This document shows, piece by piece, positions 37,501-51,552 of a DNA stretch of 64,000 nucleotides. The notes under the pieces were generated by a model, which saw only the letters and a list, made by a program, of their open reading frames with translations, ran no database searches and was not told where the DNA came from. Source of the stretch: Antitrichia curtipendula (Eukaryota > Streptophyta > Bryopsida > Hypnales > Leucodontaceae). Position 1 is the stretch's first letter, and each line of letters starts with the position of its first letter. The DNA lies in the NCBI GenBank assembly GCA_951230915.1, contig OX579635.1, positions 8,184,001 through 8,248,000 on the forward strand, written 5' to 3'. The translations under genes were made by a program, and so were the position numbers.

Positions 37501-39600
37501 ATTTTAAAATCTTTCAAATGAATTTTCTGTACGAAATTTTTCACTTTTAAAGTCCTTTAACTTTTTACATTATAAAACACTACCAACATCAATTTCTATA
37601 CTTTTGCTTCTTAGTTGTAAGCTACCTGGTCAAAAAATAAATAATCAAATGGGTGCCTAAATTTTTGAGAAATTATTGACTTGTTTTGTCCAAAAATTAG
37701 AATTATTTATATTAAAAAATTGTTTAATTGATAGAAATCCAACTTGCATGAGCTATAGTCTAGTAAATTAGCATCTAATTTATATTTTGATATTGGCATG
37801 AATATCAAAAAATATATTTTGACATCTTAAATTACATTGACAAGTACTAAGCTCTAAAAATAGATGCCCATACCACTAAAGAGATGCCACATGTAAATGT
37901 TTGAATACCTATTGTTGGTATTTCAACAAGCACAAACAAGTTTTAGGATTTATGTAAATATTTATCTTAATCGGGTGCCTAGGCATAGGCCATTGTGTCT
38001 TCTTAGAAATGAATTTTTTTCAAATGCAAATAGAATATGAGCTTTGTAAACAACCAACAAAACTTAATCTAAAATACACTTTTTAGCCAACCGGATGAAC
38101 TAAACAAAACCATTGAAATTTTTAAGCCAAGAGTTTAAAGTCTCAACTCTACGTGAAATATCAGATTATGCCATAAAAACATAAAATTTATTCAAATACA
38201 ACATTCCTAGAGAAAGTGAGGACTAGATGAAGTTTAGCCTTTGGAATAGTAGTTTAAACTTCATCCATCATTTCATTTCATTTTTTTAATGAATTTAGAT
38301 TTAAATCTACTCTTTGAGCCCTAAATGTGACAGTAGATGGATAGAGTCTTCTTAGTTTCATCCATTCTTCATTTTAGACTACATCTTTTTTTATTTTATG
38401 ATTTTAAAGTGGTTTTTAAAGTTTGAGTTAGTTTTAGACTCTCCTAATCTTCTCCATGAGATCCAACCTAAATTCCTTCTTTGGTTATCTCAAAAGATTT
38501 AGTTTAACATCCACTTCTTTCTGAGGTGCTAAATTATTTTGTTAGTTTATTATTTTAGATTTTTAAGACTTGTTTCTTGAAGATTTTGATTTTACCTATT
38601 CAAAATGATAAGTTACTTGAAAATTAAACTTTCCTAATGAAATTTAACAATGGATGAAGTTTGACCATGAATTAGTACTTCAAACTTCATCCACTAATTA
38701 TGTTCAACTTATAATTCAAAATCAAATATTTTATTTTATTTTTAAGCTCTAATTTTTTGCTAAATCTTAAGTTTTCACTCTTGTTTTTTTGGGAATATAT
38801 TTACTAACTTTCATCCAATCTAGTTCCTATACTTTTTTTACTTGTATCTTACTCATTTTAGACCTATTTCCTCAGCCTTTTATATTTTTGAAAGTCTCTA
38901 GAATTATTTACAAGTTTTAAGACTAAACTTGAAATAAAATCTAACGTTAGTGGTCTAAATCTAACTTATATTTTGGCTATGGTTTAAGGTACCTAATTAA
39001 AAAACTCAAAGGACAAGAATGAGATTTAGGAAATCACCTCAAAATGAACCTTGTCTATAAGATGATCAAAGACTCCCTCAATTCCATCCTCATTTGCCAT
39101 CTTGCCTCCTTTTGAATTGTACTCATTGCTTAATGTTTATGTTTTTATTATACAAGTAGTGCAATTGAAATTCAAAACTAATTCCTACTTCATCTTAAGT
39201 TTGTTTGTTTTTGTTTTTGTTTTTGTTTTTTAGACTTTAATTCCAAGGATATACTCCTAGTTTTTATATAGAGTCTACCGCAAATAAATACAAATTATAA
39301 TAGTATATTATTTCATATTAGATATGAATAAATGTAATTATTATGCATCTGCAGATTTTTCCAAAATCTAAAACGAAAATCTGAATCTGATTTTTCACTA
39401 GTATCAGTTACCTAATATAGACTAACACCTTCTTAGACTAATGGCAAACTATTGTGCATTAGTTACTAATGCCACACTAGTTGCTCAATCTACAATAGTC
39501 AGTAAATTTCCTTGTTCATACCAATAAGTGAATGTTCAAACTGCACTTGCAGTTGAGTCCCTATGCATGACATAACTGAAAGAAGTAATGTAAGCTACAT
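34591..39600. other. AT-rich intergenic DNA
   Basis: Five kilobases without a supportable gene. The open frame 36849-37202 (+) is Lys/Asn/Gln-rich low complexity. The 37220-37390 segment is slightly GC-richer but shows no motif. At 38200-38700 three phrases like 'AAACTTCATCCA' recur, hinting at a local repeat. Confidence 0.5.
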
Positions 39601-42107
39601 GATGGCTTTTGAAATGCTAATACATGGAGGCTAATATTCAAAGCTTATGTAAGTGCGTTAAGGCCTGTATCTTGGCCCTGTGAAGTAGCGGCTGTCTGAT
39701 ATGACAGGCTATGCCAGTTTCACTAGCTGTTACTGAAGCTTGGTTAATGCATGCTGGCAGTTAAGGGAGGGAATACCTTGGCTGAAATTGCACTAACCAA
39801 AACATATGACAAGTTGTAATTCCAGTCCTAGTATAGTCAAGAAGGGAGATCAAGCGTTGGGTAGCAAAAATGGTACTGGGGTCCCAAAACAACGGCCAAC
39901 AGGTGGTGGATTAGTTAGCAAAGTTGTGTCAAAAACTTATTTTTTTGAACAAATTTGCAATAGAACTATGAGTATGTTTGATAGTTTTCTCTTGTGAATA
40001 ACGATAACAAGTTGTGGTAATCTGTAGACACCTTGTACACGTCTAGTGGCACACTAACAATTTGCTGGTTGGCATGGGTATAGGTGAGGACTACCACCTC
40101 TCGGGAATTTTTTCAAAAGTTACTCCAAAACGATATTTTGAGCACGAGAAAATTTTGCATTTGAAGCAGCAAGCTTTGGCTTGCAGTTAGCAATCATGGA
40201 CAATTGATAAAAGAGTCTTTATGCATGCAATCAATAGTTTCAATTATATGCTAGTTTTTGTTCCTAGACTTCTACAGAAGTTAGAAACAAATACTAGTAT
40301 GTGCCACAAGTGAGTCACAGATGAAAGGAAAAACTGTTGCCATTTTGCAGTAGGGTCGAAATTGACTACAAGAAGTCTCAAACTCCCCAGTCGGCACTCT
40401 ATTACCCTCTCCTGACTTTGCTTCAATTATAGTTGTCGATACTAGTTGTTAGTGGTGTTTAAATATATGGCTTGCATAGAGGTTCAAATGACCATCTCAT
40501 ACATCGGATGCTAGTCAAGAACTTTGGATCATCTAACTAGCAAGGAAATTGCTATGACATATGATCCTAGCTCAAAATACAGAATTACATAAGCTAAGTA
40601 GTCACAGGTGGTGATTTATTACAAAACTTGAGTTAGGATACTGATACTTTATTTAGCAAAAATCATCACTTGGTGACTCTTTCATATTGAGACGTTTCTA
40701 GAGATCTATAGTATATGACAAAGAGTTTGATATCTAATTTGAATTAGATTTCTATGGGCTATTATGAGTCTGAATTATGAAAGGGAAAGAGAATCTACTC
40801 TGATTTCAGAGAAGTATCGAAAAAACATTTTTTCTAGATTTATAATTTAAGCTTTATAATAAGCTTGACATTTTATCTAGAAATTCAATATACTACTTTG
40901 TATGTGTAATGTTTTAGAATCCCGTAGATATAGACTTGATTTAGTAGACTTTTTGCCACTACTATAATGATGCAATTGTATGTGGTACAACTCTCCTAAA
41001 ATAGTTGGCAATTTTATTTCTATGTGCTCTAAGCCATAGATTGCGCATTATTTGGCAATGCCATATCTTTGTAACTCACGCAAGTGTTATAATGGAACTT
41101 ACAACTAAGATTCCACTAACTTGAGGTTTTTAATTTTAGCATGATTCTATGGATATACCAATTCTTTTGGTAGTTATAAAGCCACGTTATTTGTCATAAT
41201 ATTTTTGGCAAATTTATGGTTCATACATGGAATAGATGCTGTAATTGCTAGAAGTGGCAATTTAGTTAAGAAGCGGCATCCAAACTTGACAGTAAGACTT
41301 GGCGTTGAGATCCTTTTGATTTGGAGACTTATGGCCTTTGGAATTCCATATCATGTGTAATTAAGCTGTAATTTAACCTCCTAATTACACCATGAGGGCA
41401 GCCCATAAGAATTTTTCCATTGGACTTTGCTGCATTAACAAAATAACGATACTTTCATAATGTTCGTACACTTGTCTGAGCCTGACTTACACTTATTAAT
41501 AGCTCTACATTGGAAGAATTTAAAAAAAGAACCATGCACAGTCTCTTAGCTACCTGACCTCTTCTTGAACTGGACAAGGCTCTGTTTTTTGCTTGCCTGG
41601 ACTTCATTTCGAACTGGCTTTGCTCCTGTTGTAGAACTGGTTATCCGTTTGGACTTCATTCAAATTGAACGGGGCTTTATTCTCGTGATTCTCAGCACCG
41701 TGATTTCTTGTTCCATTTTTTCTCATTTCATTGAGAGCAGTGGGACTTTTTTCACAGACAATGGCAGCTACACAGTCTACAACTAATCAAGTTCTTGTTT
41801 ACAGGTTTTTAATGCAATTGATAGAGAATAAAGACTTTACTAGGTGGTGTTGTTTTTTGTCTAAAAGTTATTTTATGTGAGAACGATGACAAGTGACATA
41901 GGGCTTAAGACACCTTGCATGCGCACTAAAACATACTAATTGTTGGTTTTTGTGTATGGGTGCAGGTGAGGCCCTTGTCCTCATAAAATCACTTGGAACA
42001 AGCAAAAGTGGATCTTCTTCCTAAACTCCCTAGTGTCATATTTTGAAAAAAGATCATGTATAGTGAAATATTGATGGATGGTTCAATGTGTCTTTTATGC
42101 CTTCTTG
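39601..42107. other. Moderately AT-rich tract with a two-copy relic
   Basis: About 39985-40100 and 41877-41980 share GACACCTTG, a stretch like CTAA.AATT...TGGTT and GGGT.(T/C)AGGTGAGG in the same order, so a relic was duplicated. Several short open frames (39806-39997, 41565-41786 +) carry no known motif. The 41565 frame contains internal repeats of GAACTGG and GGACTTCATT. Confidence 0.45.

Positions 42108-42161
<54 letters not shown>
42108..42161. repeat. A-run followed by (AT)n microsatellite
   Basis: About 16 A residues, then about 37 bases of AT repeats. Confidence 0.95.
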
Positions 42162-42164
<3 letters not shown>

Positions 42165-44851
42165 TTATGAGCTACTATGAGATGTTCTCTAAAGATATAA
42201 CCATGACTATTTCATCAAAGTAGGATGTAGTTTGCTATTTTTAGCAGATGATCTGTTGCAAACTTGTTGGATACTATTTTATGATTCAACTTTATATACT
42301 CTAAAAAGAGACTTTTTGCTAGGATTGATACCTTAGATGTAATACATCTAAGTTTTTTGTGGAGAAATAAGTTAAAATTTAGTGATGCATTTAACAAGAA
42401 AAATGCAGATTAATGCTCTTTTCTAGGAAAGAGATGTTCCAAAAAATGCTTTTTTTCCTCCCCTACTTGTTTTCCTCCCAATATTATTCTATTCAATTAT
42501 TGTTATTCTATTAACTAACTTGGGAATAGAATACTTGTTTCAAACTTCAAGAAAATAATTGACAATTGTAAGATTCGTGTTCCCCTATCCAAGTCAATTA
42601 ATTATCCAATCCAAACAAGATCCTCAAATAATACTAGATTCTTATCCTCTTCTTTTGAAATCCAACCCAATCCTATCTCAAATTGTATGGCTATTTGGAT
42701 CTCTTTAAGGACAAGATGGAAACCAAGATACATAATTTGACCGAAGAGATGGAAAGGGAAGTATGAGTCATGTATGATAAAGATTTGAATGATGAGAAGA
42801 TCAACATGAAAGAGACAAATCTGAAGGTTGATAAGGTTTACATTGATGATACTTTTACAATGCGGCATTACAACACAATTACTATAAAACAACATGGAGT
42901 GTGAAGGGTGTCATAGGATTTCAAATTAGCTACTACGGATTGCATGTGTATGCTTACTTTTAGACGTGCACACTGTAGTGTGTTGAAGGTATGAAAAAAG
43001 CAATATAGCATATTTTTAATTGTTTATATTCATATTTATTACATTTGAATTGAATATTAATTATCATTTTATAGTCCATTTGAAGACCTTTAATTGTTTT
43101 GACTCCATAATAGATGATCGTTTATCATTGTTGTTGAAGCCTTCTTTGCAATGCATCACTTTAATAAAGAATATGCCATTTTAATGAAAAAATGCTATTA
43201 TATGAAACAATTTAATTCAATCATTGCATTGTATGAATGTATTTATTTTTTCAATGGAGTCTTTGAATTTTTAAAGTCCTTTTTTGTGCAATGAAAGAAT
43301 GGATTGTTGTAAAGCTTGGCAATGCATCAATGAAGTATTAGACACCATATTTTTTTTTTATAAAGAAAGCACCCTTTGGGCAAAAATGATTTGGTAAATA
43401 GCATTGAAAACATTCTTGCAATTTAGTTGATTTCAAGCAACCCTCAATCCTCTAATAGTTACTACAACTCCATAAGTACCTACGTAAAAGAGCGCCTGAA
43501 TTTAGGACCCAAAGTAGCCTCCTACTAATATATGGTTGTTCTTTGGCATTAATTTGAAATTACTCTAGAGGCACTTCCTTAGCTCTTTATGCCATGAATA
43601 TGTAGTCACTATAGTAACATATCCTAAATCCTCTACATTACAGGCAACATCACGTTGTAAAACAATTGAAGCTTTGAAGTTATCACAAGGTAAAATTATA
43701 AATTAATTTTTAATTTTTATATTTAATATGATAGACACATATCTAACTTGACACATGACAAGACATGACAAACTTGTCACCTAAAACCAAAATTATGTTA
43801 AATTAGATAAGGTTGGTTCACTATTTGAAGGTAGCATCTTAAAAGTTTAAAATACACCACTTGAATTTTTCTATTAAATTTCTCTTAGTATGAGCTCAAA
43901 TAGTTTACCAATTATACCATCATATATATTATAATGATCTCAATTTTGTAGAATATTTCATATTGTTTTAAGTATTTCTACAATTCCTATGATTTTATGA
44001 AGATTTAGAAAAAAATTCATATAATTTGTAAAAATATATTTAATTGAAAAAATTAAAAATTAATATACATTAATTTATGAAAAATAGCAATTTTTGAAAG
44101 GTATATTTTAATATAGAAATATAATGAATTTTGATTAAGAATATGTATATTTATATATATATATAGTTTATATTTTAATATAGAATGTACCTTAAGGATT
44201 ACTAGGTGATGTGTGTGTTTAATAAAGGACTAAAGGCAGAACATTACATTTGGTTATGACTAATTGGAATATGGCCACATTGCATGGATAAAACTTTTAG
44301 ACATGTGAAAAGAAGCTTATTGCTTGGGGTGCTATACTAGCCAAATTTGACAAATAATGGAGTTAATGCAAAGCTATTTTTACCTGAATTTGAGCAGAAG
44401 GTTGCTTAGGAGAGAAATCCCCCTACTATAGGATATAAGGTAGAAACTTACATTTATTACTGTTCATTTAAGTTGAAGTGTGTAAATAGAGTCAAAATCA
44501 CAATTAGGTGTTATTTTTGTCATGTAGACCAAGCTATAGACAAATGAAAATTATTCATACCTTAAAACTAAGAAGTTTGGAGACTTTTTTGTATGTTTTA
44601 TGAATTTTCAAAGTCAAGACTTGAAGAAACTTTAGAATGGTTAATAAGTGCATGTTTGAAGTGCCTTGCAACCATGAAGGATCATTTGTAAAGTAAAAAT
44701 CATTCATATTACTGACACTTCGGTAGACACCTCTTTGACAGAAATGGGAGGTGAAAGGCCTCAGATAAGGCTTCTATCTTATGACTACCAACTGTTCCTT
44801 CCATAACAAGATATCACATTATCAGTACTTTCACCGATATTCCTGCTCTGA
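42162..44851. other. AT-rich intergenic DNA
   Basis: Nothing supported before the inverted end of the Harbinger-type element at 44852. Confidence 0.5.
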
Positions 44852-45553
44852 GAGCATCTCCACCCCGACTTGCTAAGGGGGTCAACACGGGCAGTGAGCG
44901 AGCTAGGGCTGTGGAATCGTCCCATCGCAAGTGCGCCAAACGGGGAAAATCGACCAGCCACTCCAGATTTTGAAGCGCGTCCGGGGAAATGGCGAGCCTC
45001 CGGAGTGACTCGATGTACGCTCCGACCCCATTTTCAAGGTACGCTTTGCAAGACCCACAGTCTGTAAATGTCGTACACTAGTGTTTCATTGTCATCCGCA
45101 ATGGCTGGGAGACGAAGAGCTTGTGCAAAGAGATTGTACGCCAACGATATCAACAATTTTTTACGTAGGTGAGGTCAAGGAGTAGCAATATCTTGTAGTA
45201 GAGGAATTCTTGAAGAATGCGAGGATGGATATGGTTCAACTTCTGGAGTAGGGTTTGATTTTGGTGCAGCAGAGGCAAGGTATTGGGATTCCGAGGGAGG
45301 ATGAGAAGCCTCATTCAGCGAAGGTCATAGAGGTCGTGGAGTGGCGGTTAATTGAGCTGGGCATACCACAATTCCCAAAGCTGCGTTCCAAGTAGGCGTT
45401 GGTCGGGGCGCAAGAGGTACGCGAGGTCGTTTGGGCAACGGTGGAGAGGTGTCATTTGCTCAATGTTGTGGGGGCCGAGGTGAAGGCGCATTACTTGCAC
45501 GAGGTTGTGGAGGTGGCTATGGACGGAGCACATCAGGCATTGTAAGTGGCATT

Positions 45554-45747
45554 TGTTACGAGTAGACACTCGTCTAGACTTACTAGTGCTTAGCAAAGAG
45601 GTAGTTAGAACAGTTATGGTGTCTTCCTTATAGTAAGTGAGAGGAGGCCTTCCCTCTCACTTGTCATCTTGTTTACTTATGAATATTATTAATATGAGAA
45701 ACCTTGGTTCATGATGTAAGAGTGTCGACATGAATGGATCCCTAACA
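45554..45747. mobile_element. Solo LTR, 194 bp, inside the accessory gene
   Basis: The insert starts TGTTACGAG and ends CCTAACA, i.e. TGTTA...TAACA ends as in Ty1-copia LTRs. It is flanked by GCATT (45549-45553) and ACATT (45748-45752), a 5-bp target duplication with one mismatch. Removing 194 bp plus one 5-bp copy makes the Gly/Arg-rich frame upstream continuous with the Ser/Pro-rich frame downstream. The short length suits either a solo copia LTR or a TRIM element. No internal domain or second LTR is present, so it arose by LTR-LTR recombination. Confidence 0.85.
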
Positions 45748-47528
45748 ACATTTCACGTGTCGCGGGAGGAGCGGCATTGGGCTAGTCAAGCGATCCTGCA
45801 ACTTCTACGAGAGCCACATCTCCGAATTCAGTAGCGTCAGGTCAATCTCGGCCATCCTCCAGGCCAACGTTGGAGCAGGTGAGCAAGTTTAGCATGCGAT
45901 TTCTGAAGCAGTGATTAATATGAGGTTCATGGTTAGGGTTTTGTTCTGTGTTCTCTTGCATTCCATTTGAGATTGTCTTGTTTTGAAAGTGCACAATTGC
46001 GCACAGTTTTCGATTTTTGTCAGTGAAGTGTGCCTAGATTCTCCACAACTTTTTAGTTGGTTGTGTCTGCCTTCCACACAATGTGGAGGACAAATTTAGC
46101 AGTGAAATCTTCAAAATATAATCCCATAAAATGTCATAATCAGAAGTATTTGCTGAAAGTATGGCGAATGGAACACTTGTGGACTGGAAGAAAAAAATAC
46201 TCATCATGTTGAGCTCTGTAAATTAATGAACATTGTTGATCAAACAAAATTTGACTCCTTCGAATGACATGAAACAACTTTAGTTATAGAACCTGATATT
46301 AAAGGATAAAATATCAGTTTTCTTTAAATCTAAGCGGGATTTCAATATAACGCTTTTGTACCTTAGTTTCAGAACGCGTTTTTTGATACAAAAATTCAGT
46401 AATCCATACTCGTACTAGTGCTTTCCCTACACACGTATTGCTAGAATCATCGCTGGAATAATAGGTTGAATGCTATGATTAACGATTTCGAATTTTAAAT
46501 TTTGCAGTAATTTTTTAACTCTTCAGTTCTCCTATTCAGACACATCACTCTAAACTACTCCTCCATTTTGATAATAGCCCATTATGCATACTCGCTTCTT
46601 TGTAACAGTCCAGTGACGCTTTCATTGGTACTTACGTAATTGTTGGAATAAAGAATTGAGGGAATATGAAGAGAAGTAGTGTGTAATGTGCATGCTATAT
46701 GATAAAACCGTTGAATTCAATTATGAACTACTTCCACCGGTTTCTCCATAAAAAAAATTGAAGCGATGCATGCTTGAACGGGCGTGAAGATGCTATTAGA
46801 TTTTTTTATTCTTAAGTCTTAGTGCCCTTTCTAGCAAAGACATCCATGCTCTTTTCATGTCTGTTTACTTGTAAGGTCATTAATTGGAACTTTGATTGGT
46901 GATAACATTGCTTACTATTGATATACTTGAAGACTATGAATTGCAAATCTTCCATTCTCAATTACTATCATTGAAGCCATAAATTAACAACTCTTTTCAT
47001 GTCCCAATTTCTGCATGCTTCTGTCAATTCTGATGGAGGATTTCTATGCGCTTCCGGTGTATGCTTATTGTTGTGTAGCAACATCTCACGAAAGTCTTCA
47101 ATTTAACAGCTTCCTTGATCTATGAGTCACTACTAATTGCACATTTTTTGCACTGCTTTTACGTACAGGAGGACAACAACACTGAGCACTAGCAACGAGG
47201 AGAAAGATCTGGTGGATTTGACAATGATAGTGTTGGACAAAGGATTGACGACTTCCGTGAGGTAGAAGGAAGCTTGGGTTCACAACAGAGGGAAAAGAGA
47301 GGAAAAGGCAAGAATTTTACAACTGAAGAAGAAAGGCAGTTAGCATGTAGTGTTCTCAGAATTTCGTAGGACCCAATTGTTGGCAACAGGCAGAAGGCAA
47401 GTGCATTTTGGGAGCGCATCTTCAGTCACTACAATGACCATCGTCCTTTTCAATTTAGACCTGCCCGATCTTTAGAGTCCAAGTGGAGTGCAATTAAGCA
47501 TGATGTTGCTAAATACATAGGCGTGTTG

Positions 47529-49346
47529 TGTAGATTGACTTGGTATCCAAATCGGAATTAATCCAAGCTTAATAGTTTAAAGTTCATTCCAAGGGAGGTC
47601 AATTGAATAGGTTTGCTTCCTTTTAATTACCTAGTGGGCATTGCAACCTAAGAAATAGAAAGTAATTCATTAACCACATGCAAAATTTGTTAGCCTCACA
47701 AATAATTCTAATTGCCAATTTGTTACTCCACCTTAATGGCCACAAGGGTGAAGTGATTATCCAATTTGGGTTCTTTTATCTTTAACCCTTTAATCTTTCT
47801 CCAAATCAGGATGCCACAGGTACAACTTGATGGTCTTTCTAGATCTCCAACTTGGCTTGGTCACTTGTCACTTTTGCTCTTTACCTTCTTTCAAGGGAAT
47901 CACCAATATTTTCTCCACCAACTTGAAATTGCTCTTTGATTTTTCAACAACATCCATTTATTCCAACTCTCACTCCAATTAGATAGATGTCACACTCTCA
48001 GTTGCAGACACAACTCAAAGATCAGAGATAAACCACATTCAAATTTAATCATCTAACTGGATATTAGATCACTAGCAGCATACTTAACTCTCTCTAATTA
48101 ATCTGCACTTGAAACTTATATTCTTAATTCCTATTACTTAATCTTAACATCAAATTGGAAGTGCCCTCAGCTTTTTCGAGCAAAATCACAGATCAAACCA
48201 AATTAACTTAGACACACATCCAATTACTCTCAACTACAACGACACACATAAAACTATGAATAACTTTACAGACATTACGCCAATTAAATACTCAATCGAT
48301 ATCTTAGATAAAAATCATATCTTCCAAATTAATATTCATCCTACAGACTCAACTTAGACTTCCACAAAATCACACATTTACATAAACTCATTCATTAACT
48401 TCAAACTACAAATTAACTATAAACTTCTCACACATCTCAGATCAAGGTACAGACACACATCTATACATGCAAGCAACAATATAAATCAATAACTCCAAAT
48501 TTGGATTAAGAAACTTCAGTCCACTCACCCACAACTTCACCAACCAAACAGAATCAACTTAATATATGTATTCCTATTTTTATTAATCGACATGGTGACA
48601 AATCACTGGTAACAAACTTTCAATATTCCTTCACTGTGAACTATCACATTCACGTACTTCAACTGATCAACATTTCACAACTAACTTTATTCTCACTATT
48701 ACCTCATTTCTTACTTTGCATCACAAATTTTCACACTTCCTGACTACCACTAGTCTCCACATAACTCCATAATTCTCATTCACATACTGATCTAGCACAC
48801 TTTTATGTGACCACAGATTAAATATAACTTCACTCCATCTCTACTAGGACAGAAATACAACTTTCACACACTCCTAGATTACCCTTGTAACACTGCATGA
48901 TTAACATTCAAACACCAACTTGGAAAAGACATACAATCACAAACACTCAAAAGTTGCCTCACTAGTTGGACGCACTCAAAATCTCTTAAAAATAGTGGGG
49001 GCTAAAAATGAAGAAATTAACAGCCTAATAGGATTCCAAACCAGGCGGTTATCCAACTTGAGAGAGACGAGCAACTACCTATAACTACCCAAAATTGGAA
49101 TCACTCACCTGCCATGTCAACTCCTATACACATTCCAAGTTGGATCAACTCTTGAACTACTCCTACTGGATTTTACTTACCCCTATCACATCAAAACTAA
49201 CACTCAAAATTGGACTCCAATTTAGTAAAGTATCCCAAAACTATCAATTGTAACTTAATATTGAAATAAATCTATCAAAAATCCAACAAAAAGCACACCA
49301 ACATACAACGGAAAAAAAAAATGACTGGCTAACTATTCCATCTATA
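47529..49346. mobile_element. 1,818-bp insertion splitting the NAM-associated domain
   Basis: The sequence TGTTG occurs at 47524-47528 and again at 49347-49351. Removing the insert plus one copy (1,823 bases) joins IGV-Leu upstream in frame to the SGGSDADIQRK segment downstream, where the family is continuous. So this is an insertion with a 5-bp target duplication, not an intron. The ends are TGTAGATTG and, inward from the right, TATAGATGG, a weak 7-9 bp inverted similarity. The interior (about 47800-49250) is rich in A, C and T and poor in G on the + strand, with no long open frame on either strand. The class is unknown: an LTR-like relic and an unusual DNA element are both possible. Confidence 0.75.
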
Positions 49347-50496
49347 TGTTGCAACAATGCAATAACTTGAATATTAGTGGTGGTAGTGACGCAGACATAC
49401 AGAGAAAAGATTTGGACCTGTACAAACTGAAAACACCAAAGAATACATAATTCACTTATTTGCACGTGTGGGACATTGTAAAAGAGGTGCCACGGTGGAA
49501 CTTAGGCTGCACGCAAAACAAGACCAGCTCGCCTATCATGAAGAGGAAAGATCCATCCTACGACCCAAACAACATTTTTCTACATCCATCGAGTTCCGCA
49601 GATGGTGGAGGAGGTTCCACATCAACCTTCATGAGGCATCGGCCTGCAGGATCTAAGCATGCCAAGGAGGAGCAACAATTCATCAGCAAGGGAGAAGGCA
49701 GCCTTAGAGCAAGCCTTAGCAACAAAGGCAATGGCAGATGCGACACTTCAAAAAACTCAAGTAATGGCAGACCAAACTCTCTTCATGCTCATGACCCATT
49801 CCACGAATGATGTCATTTAAGAGACAGCGGAGCGGTACTTAAAGCTACGGCAAGAAGAGTTGCAGAAATTGGAGGCTCATTTAGTGGAAACAAGTTCACG
49901 CAAAACAAGTGCCCGCCGACCTCCTCCACCAATTCCTATGGCTAACGTGCTTGAGCAAGGTATAGTAAACCTTTCTTTTTATTCAATTGTGATGTAGCTA
50001 TTGGCACTTGCTCATTTCCATTGCATTGCTCTTTTTATTCTAGCCATTAGAGTCTCGACATGCCATTTTAGTTGCAAACCATGTTCACTCTACTATGGTT
50101 GGTGCCACAACTGCAGCTGTGGCTAACAATGGAGAAGGGTTGCATGAAAGCGAGAATGACTCCGATTGTGACATTCAACCTTCTTGTCCTGGACGTCGCA
50201 ACTCCAGCCTGGGCTTTAGTGACTTCCTCTTCAACAGAGGTGGTGCAACGACTAACCTGCAAGGACATGGTGATGAGAACGAGGATGCAATCAAAAGCCA
50301 TAGTGGTGCTGCTAGCATTGTAGTCCATAGTGATGAAGATGAAGAACATGAGGGAGAGGAGGACAATAGTCGTGATGAGAAAAATTACTACAGTAGCCAA
50401 GGAATTCAACTTCATGACTTCAAGGGTGCACAGGAAGAAAATGGCATTGAAACCACATGTTTCGATTTGAATTCCGAATTCTATGCCCCTTCATAA

Positions 50497-51552
50497 TTTA
50501 TGTTAGACAGGCACATCCTTCTTATGCTTCTTCAATGACAATGTTCATATGTACATACATAGGATACATGTCTTCTTCTACTTTGTTGTTGCTCACTTCT
50601 TAGGATGGGTTTTGTTGTATTGCCATTGTTTTCTTGACAATACATGACACAATATTCTCAAAGTTCCTGTCACTACTTCTGAGTAAATATCATTTACACA
50701 GAAGTGTTGTTTCTTGTGAAATACAAATGAATTTGAATATCCTATTAAGTTTATCGAAGGTTTTTGGGATGATGGTTATGGATGGTGCTACCTTAACAAT
50801 ACTAATCAAAATCAATGGTCATTGATCCGCCCTCTATCCATAAATGGCAGTTTATGATACAAAAAAGAATGTGCAGTCAAAGTAATTTCCAATGAAGCTC
50901 ATATTCTCTCCATAAAGTACCCGTGTTGATGTTTAAAGAGTTGTATGATTAACGTGAAGCCAAATTATAAGTATCCAATGACATACAATTTGTCACATTG
51001 AAACAATAGAATCTTAATTATCCTATTTTGAATACAATGACCTTCTCAAATCTCAAGAGGGTTTGAGAAGTTTGCATATAAGAGTTGAAGAGGATTAGGA
51101 GGTGATACGAAATAGTAGAAATGGTGTGAACATAATGAGAAGCACCTTTCAAAACTCCAAGTTGAAATGAAGAGATATAAAACTCATCACAAAATACACT
51201 TTGAAGTTTTTGGCATTTAAAACTTTAAATCCCTAAATGCACAAGATTTTTTATAACTTATACAAGATTTCACTAAATTGAATATAAAACAATCATTTTT
51301 ATAAGTTGTTCGAATTTTTTTGGTTGTAATTGTACAAATTCAAAGTAGACATTTTACAAATTGTCAAAAAATAAAAATAAAAATAAATTGCTTTTGCAGT
51401 GAAAGATTATAATGCTTTATCATAAAGGTATTACAACTACAAAATTGATTAGAAGGCTTTCAATCTTTTTTCCATTAATCATATTTGAGAAGTTCATCAC
51501 CAATATAATATGAAGATAAAGGACTTAACATGCATAATTCCAATCAATTTAA
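50497..51552. other. Spacer inside the Harbinger-type element
   Basis: The 3' flank of the accessory gene, then AT-rich DNA without a supportable feature. Confidence 0.5.

Larger units (their letters stand above)
45101..50496 (+). pseudogene. Harbinger accessory Myb/NAM-associated gene, broken
   Basis: Exon 1 is 45101-45878 (ATG, then a Gly/Arg-rich stretch, GTGAGC donor). Exon 2 starts 47169 after TACGTACAG. The main exon ends near 49960 (GTATAG donor). The last exon is 50051-50496. Exon 2 holds the DNA-binding trihelix-like domain: GKNFTTEEERQLACSVLRIS, then FWERIFSHYNDHRPF and SLESKWSAIKHDVAKYIGV. After the insert come DLYKLKTPKNT, HVWDIVKEVPRW and RPAGSKHAKEEQ, the NAM-associated signature, then REKAALEQALATKAMAD and an acidic C-terminus ending FDLNSEFYAPS. 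Damage includes in-frame stops at 45170, 45302, 45353, 45783, 47190, 47367, 49448 and 49818, a frameshift near 49670-49680, and insertions at 45554 and 47529. In PIF/Harbinger elements this protein binds the ends and brings the transposase into the nucleus; here it is non-functional. Confidence 0.85.

Noticed and set aside
49558..49746. Minus-strand frame rich in Leu, Pro and Ser
   Set aside because: It is antisense to the NAM-associated coding sequence, which has clear family motifs.
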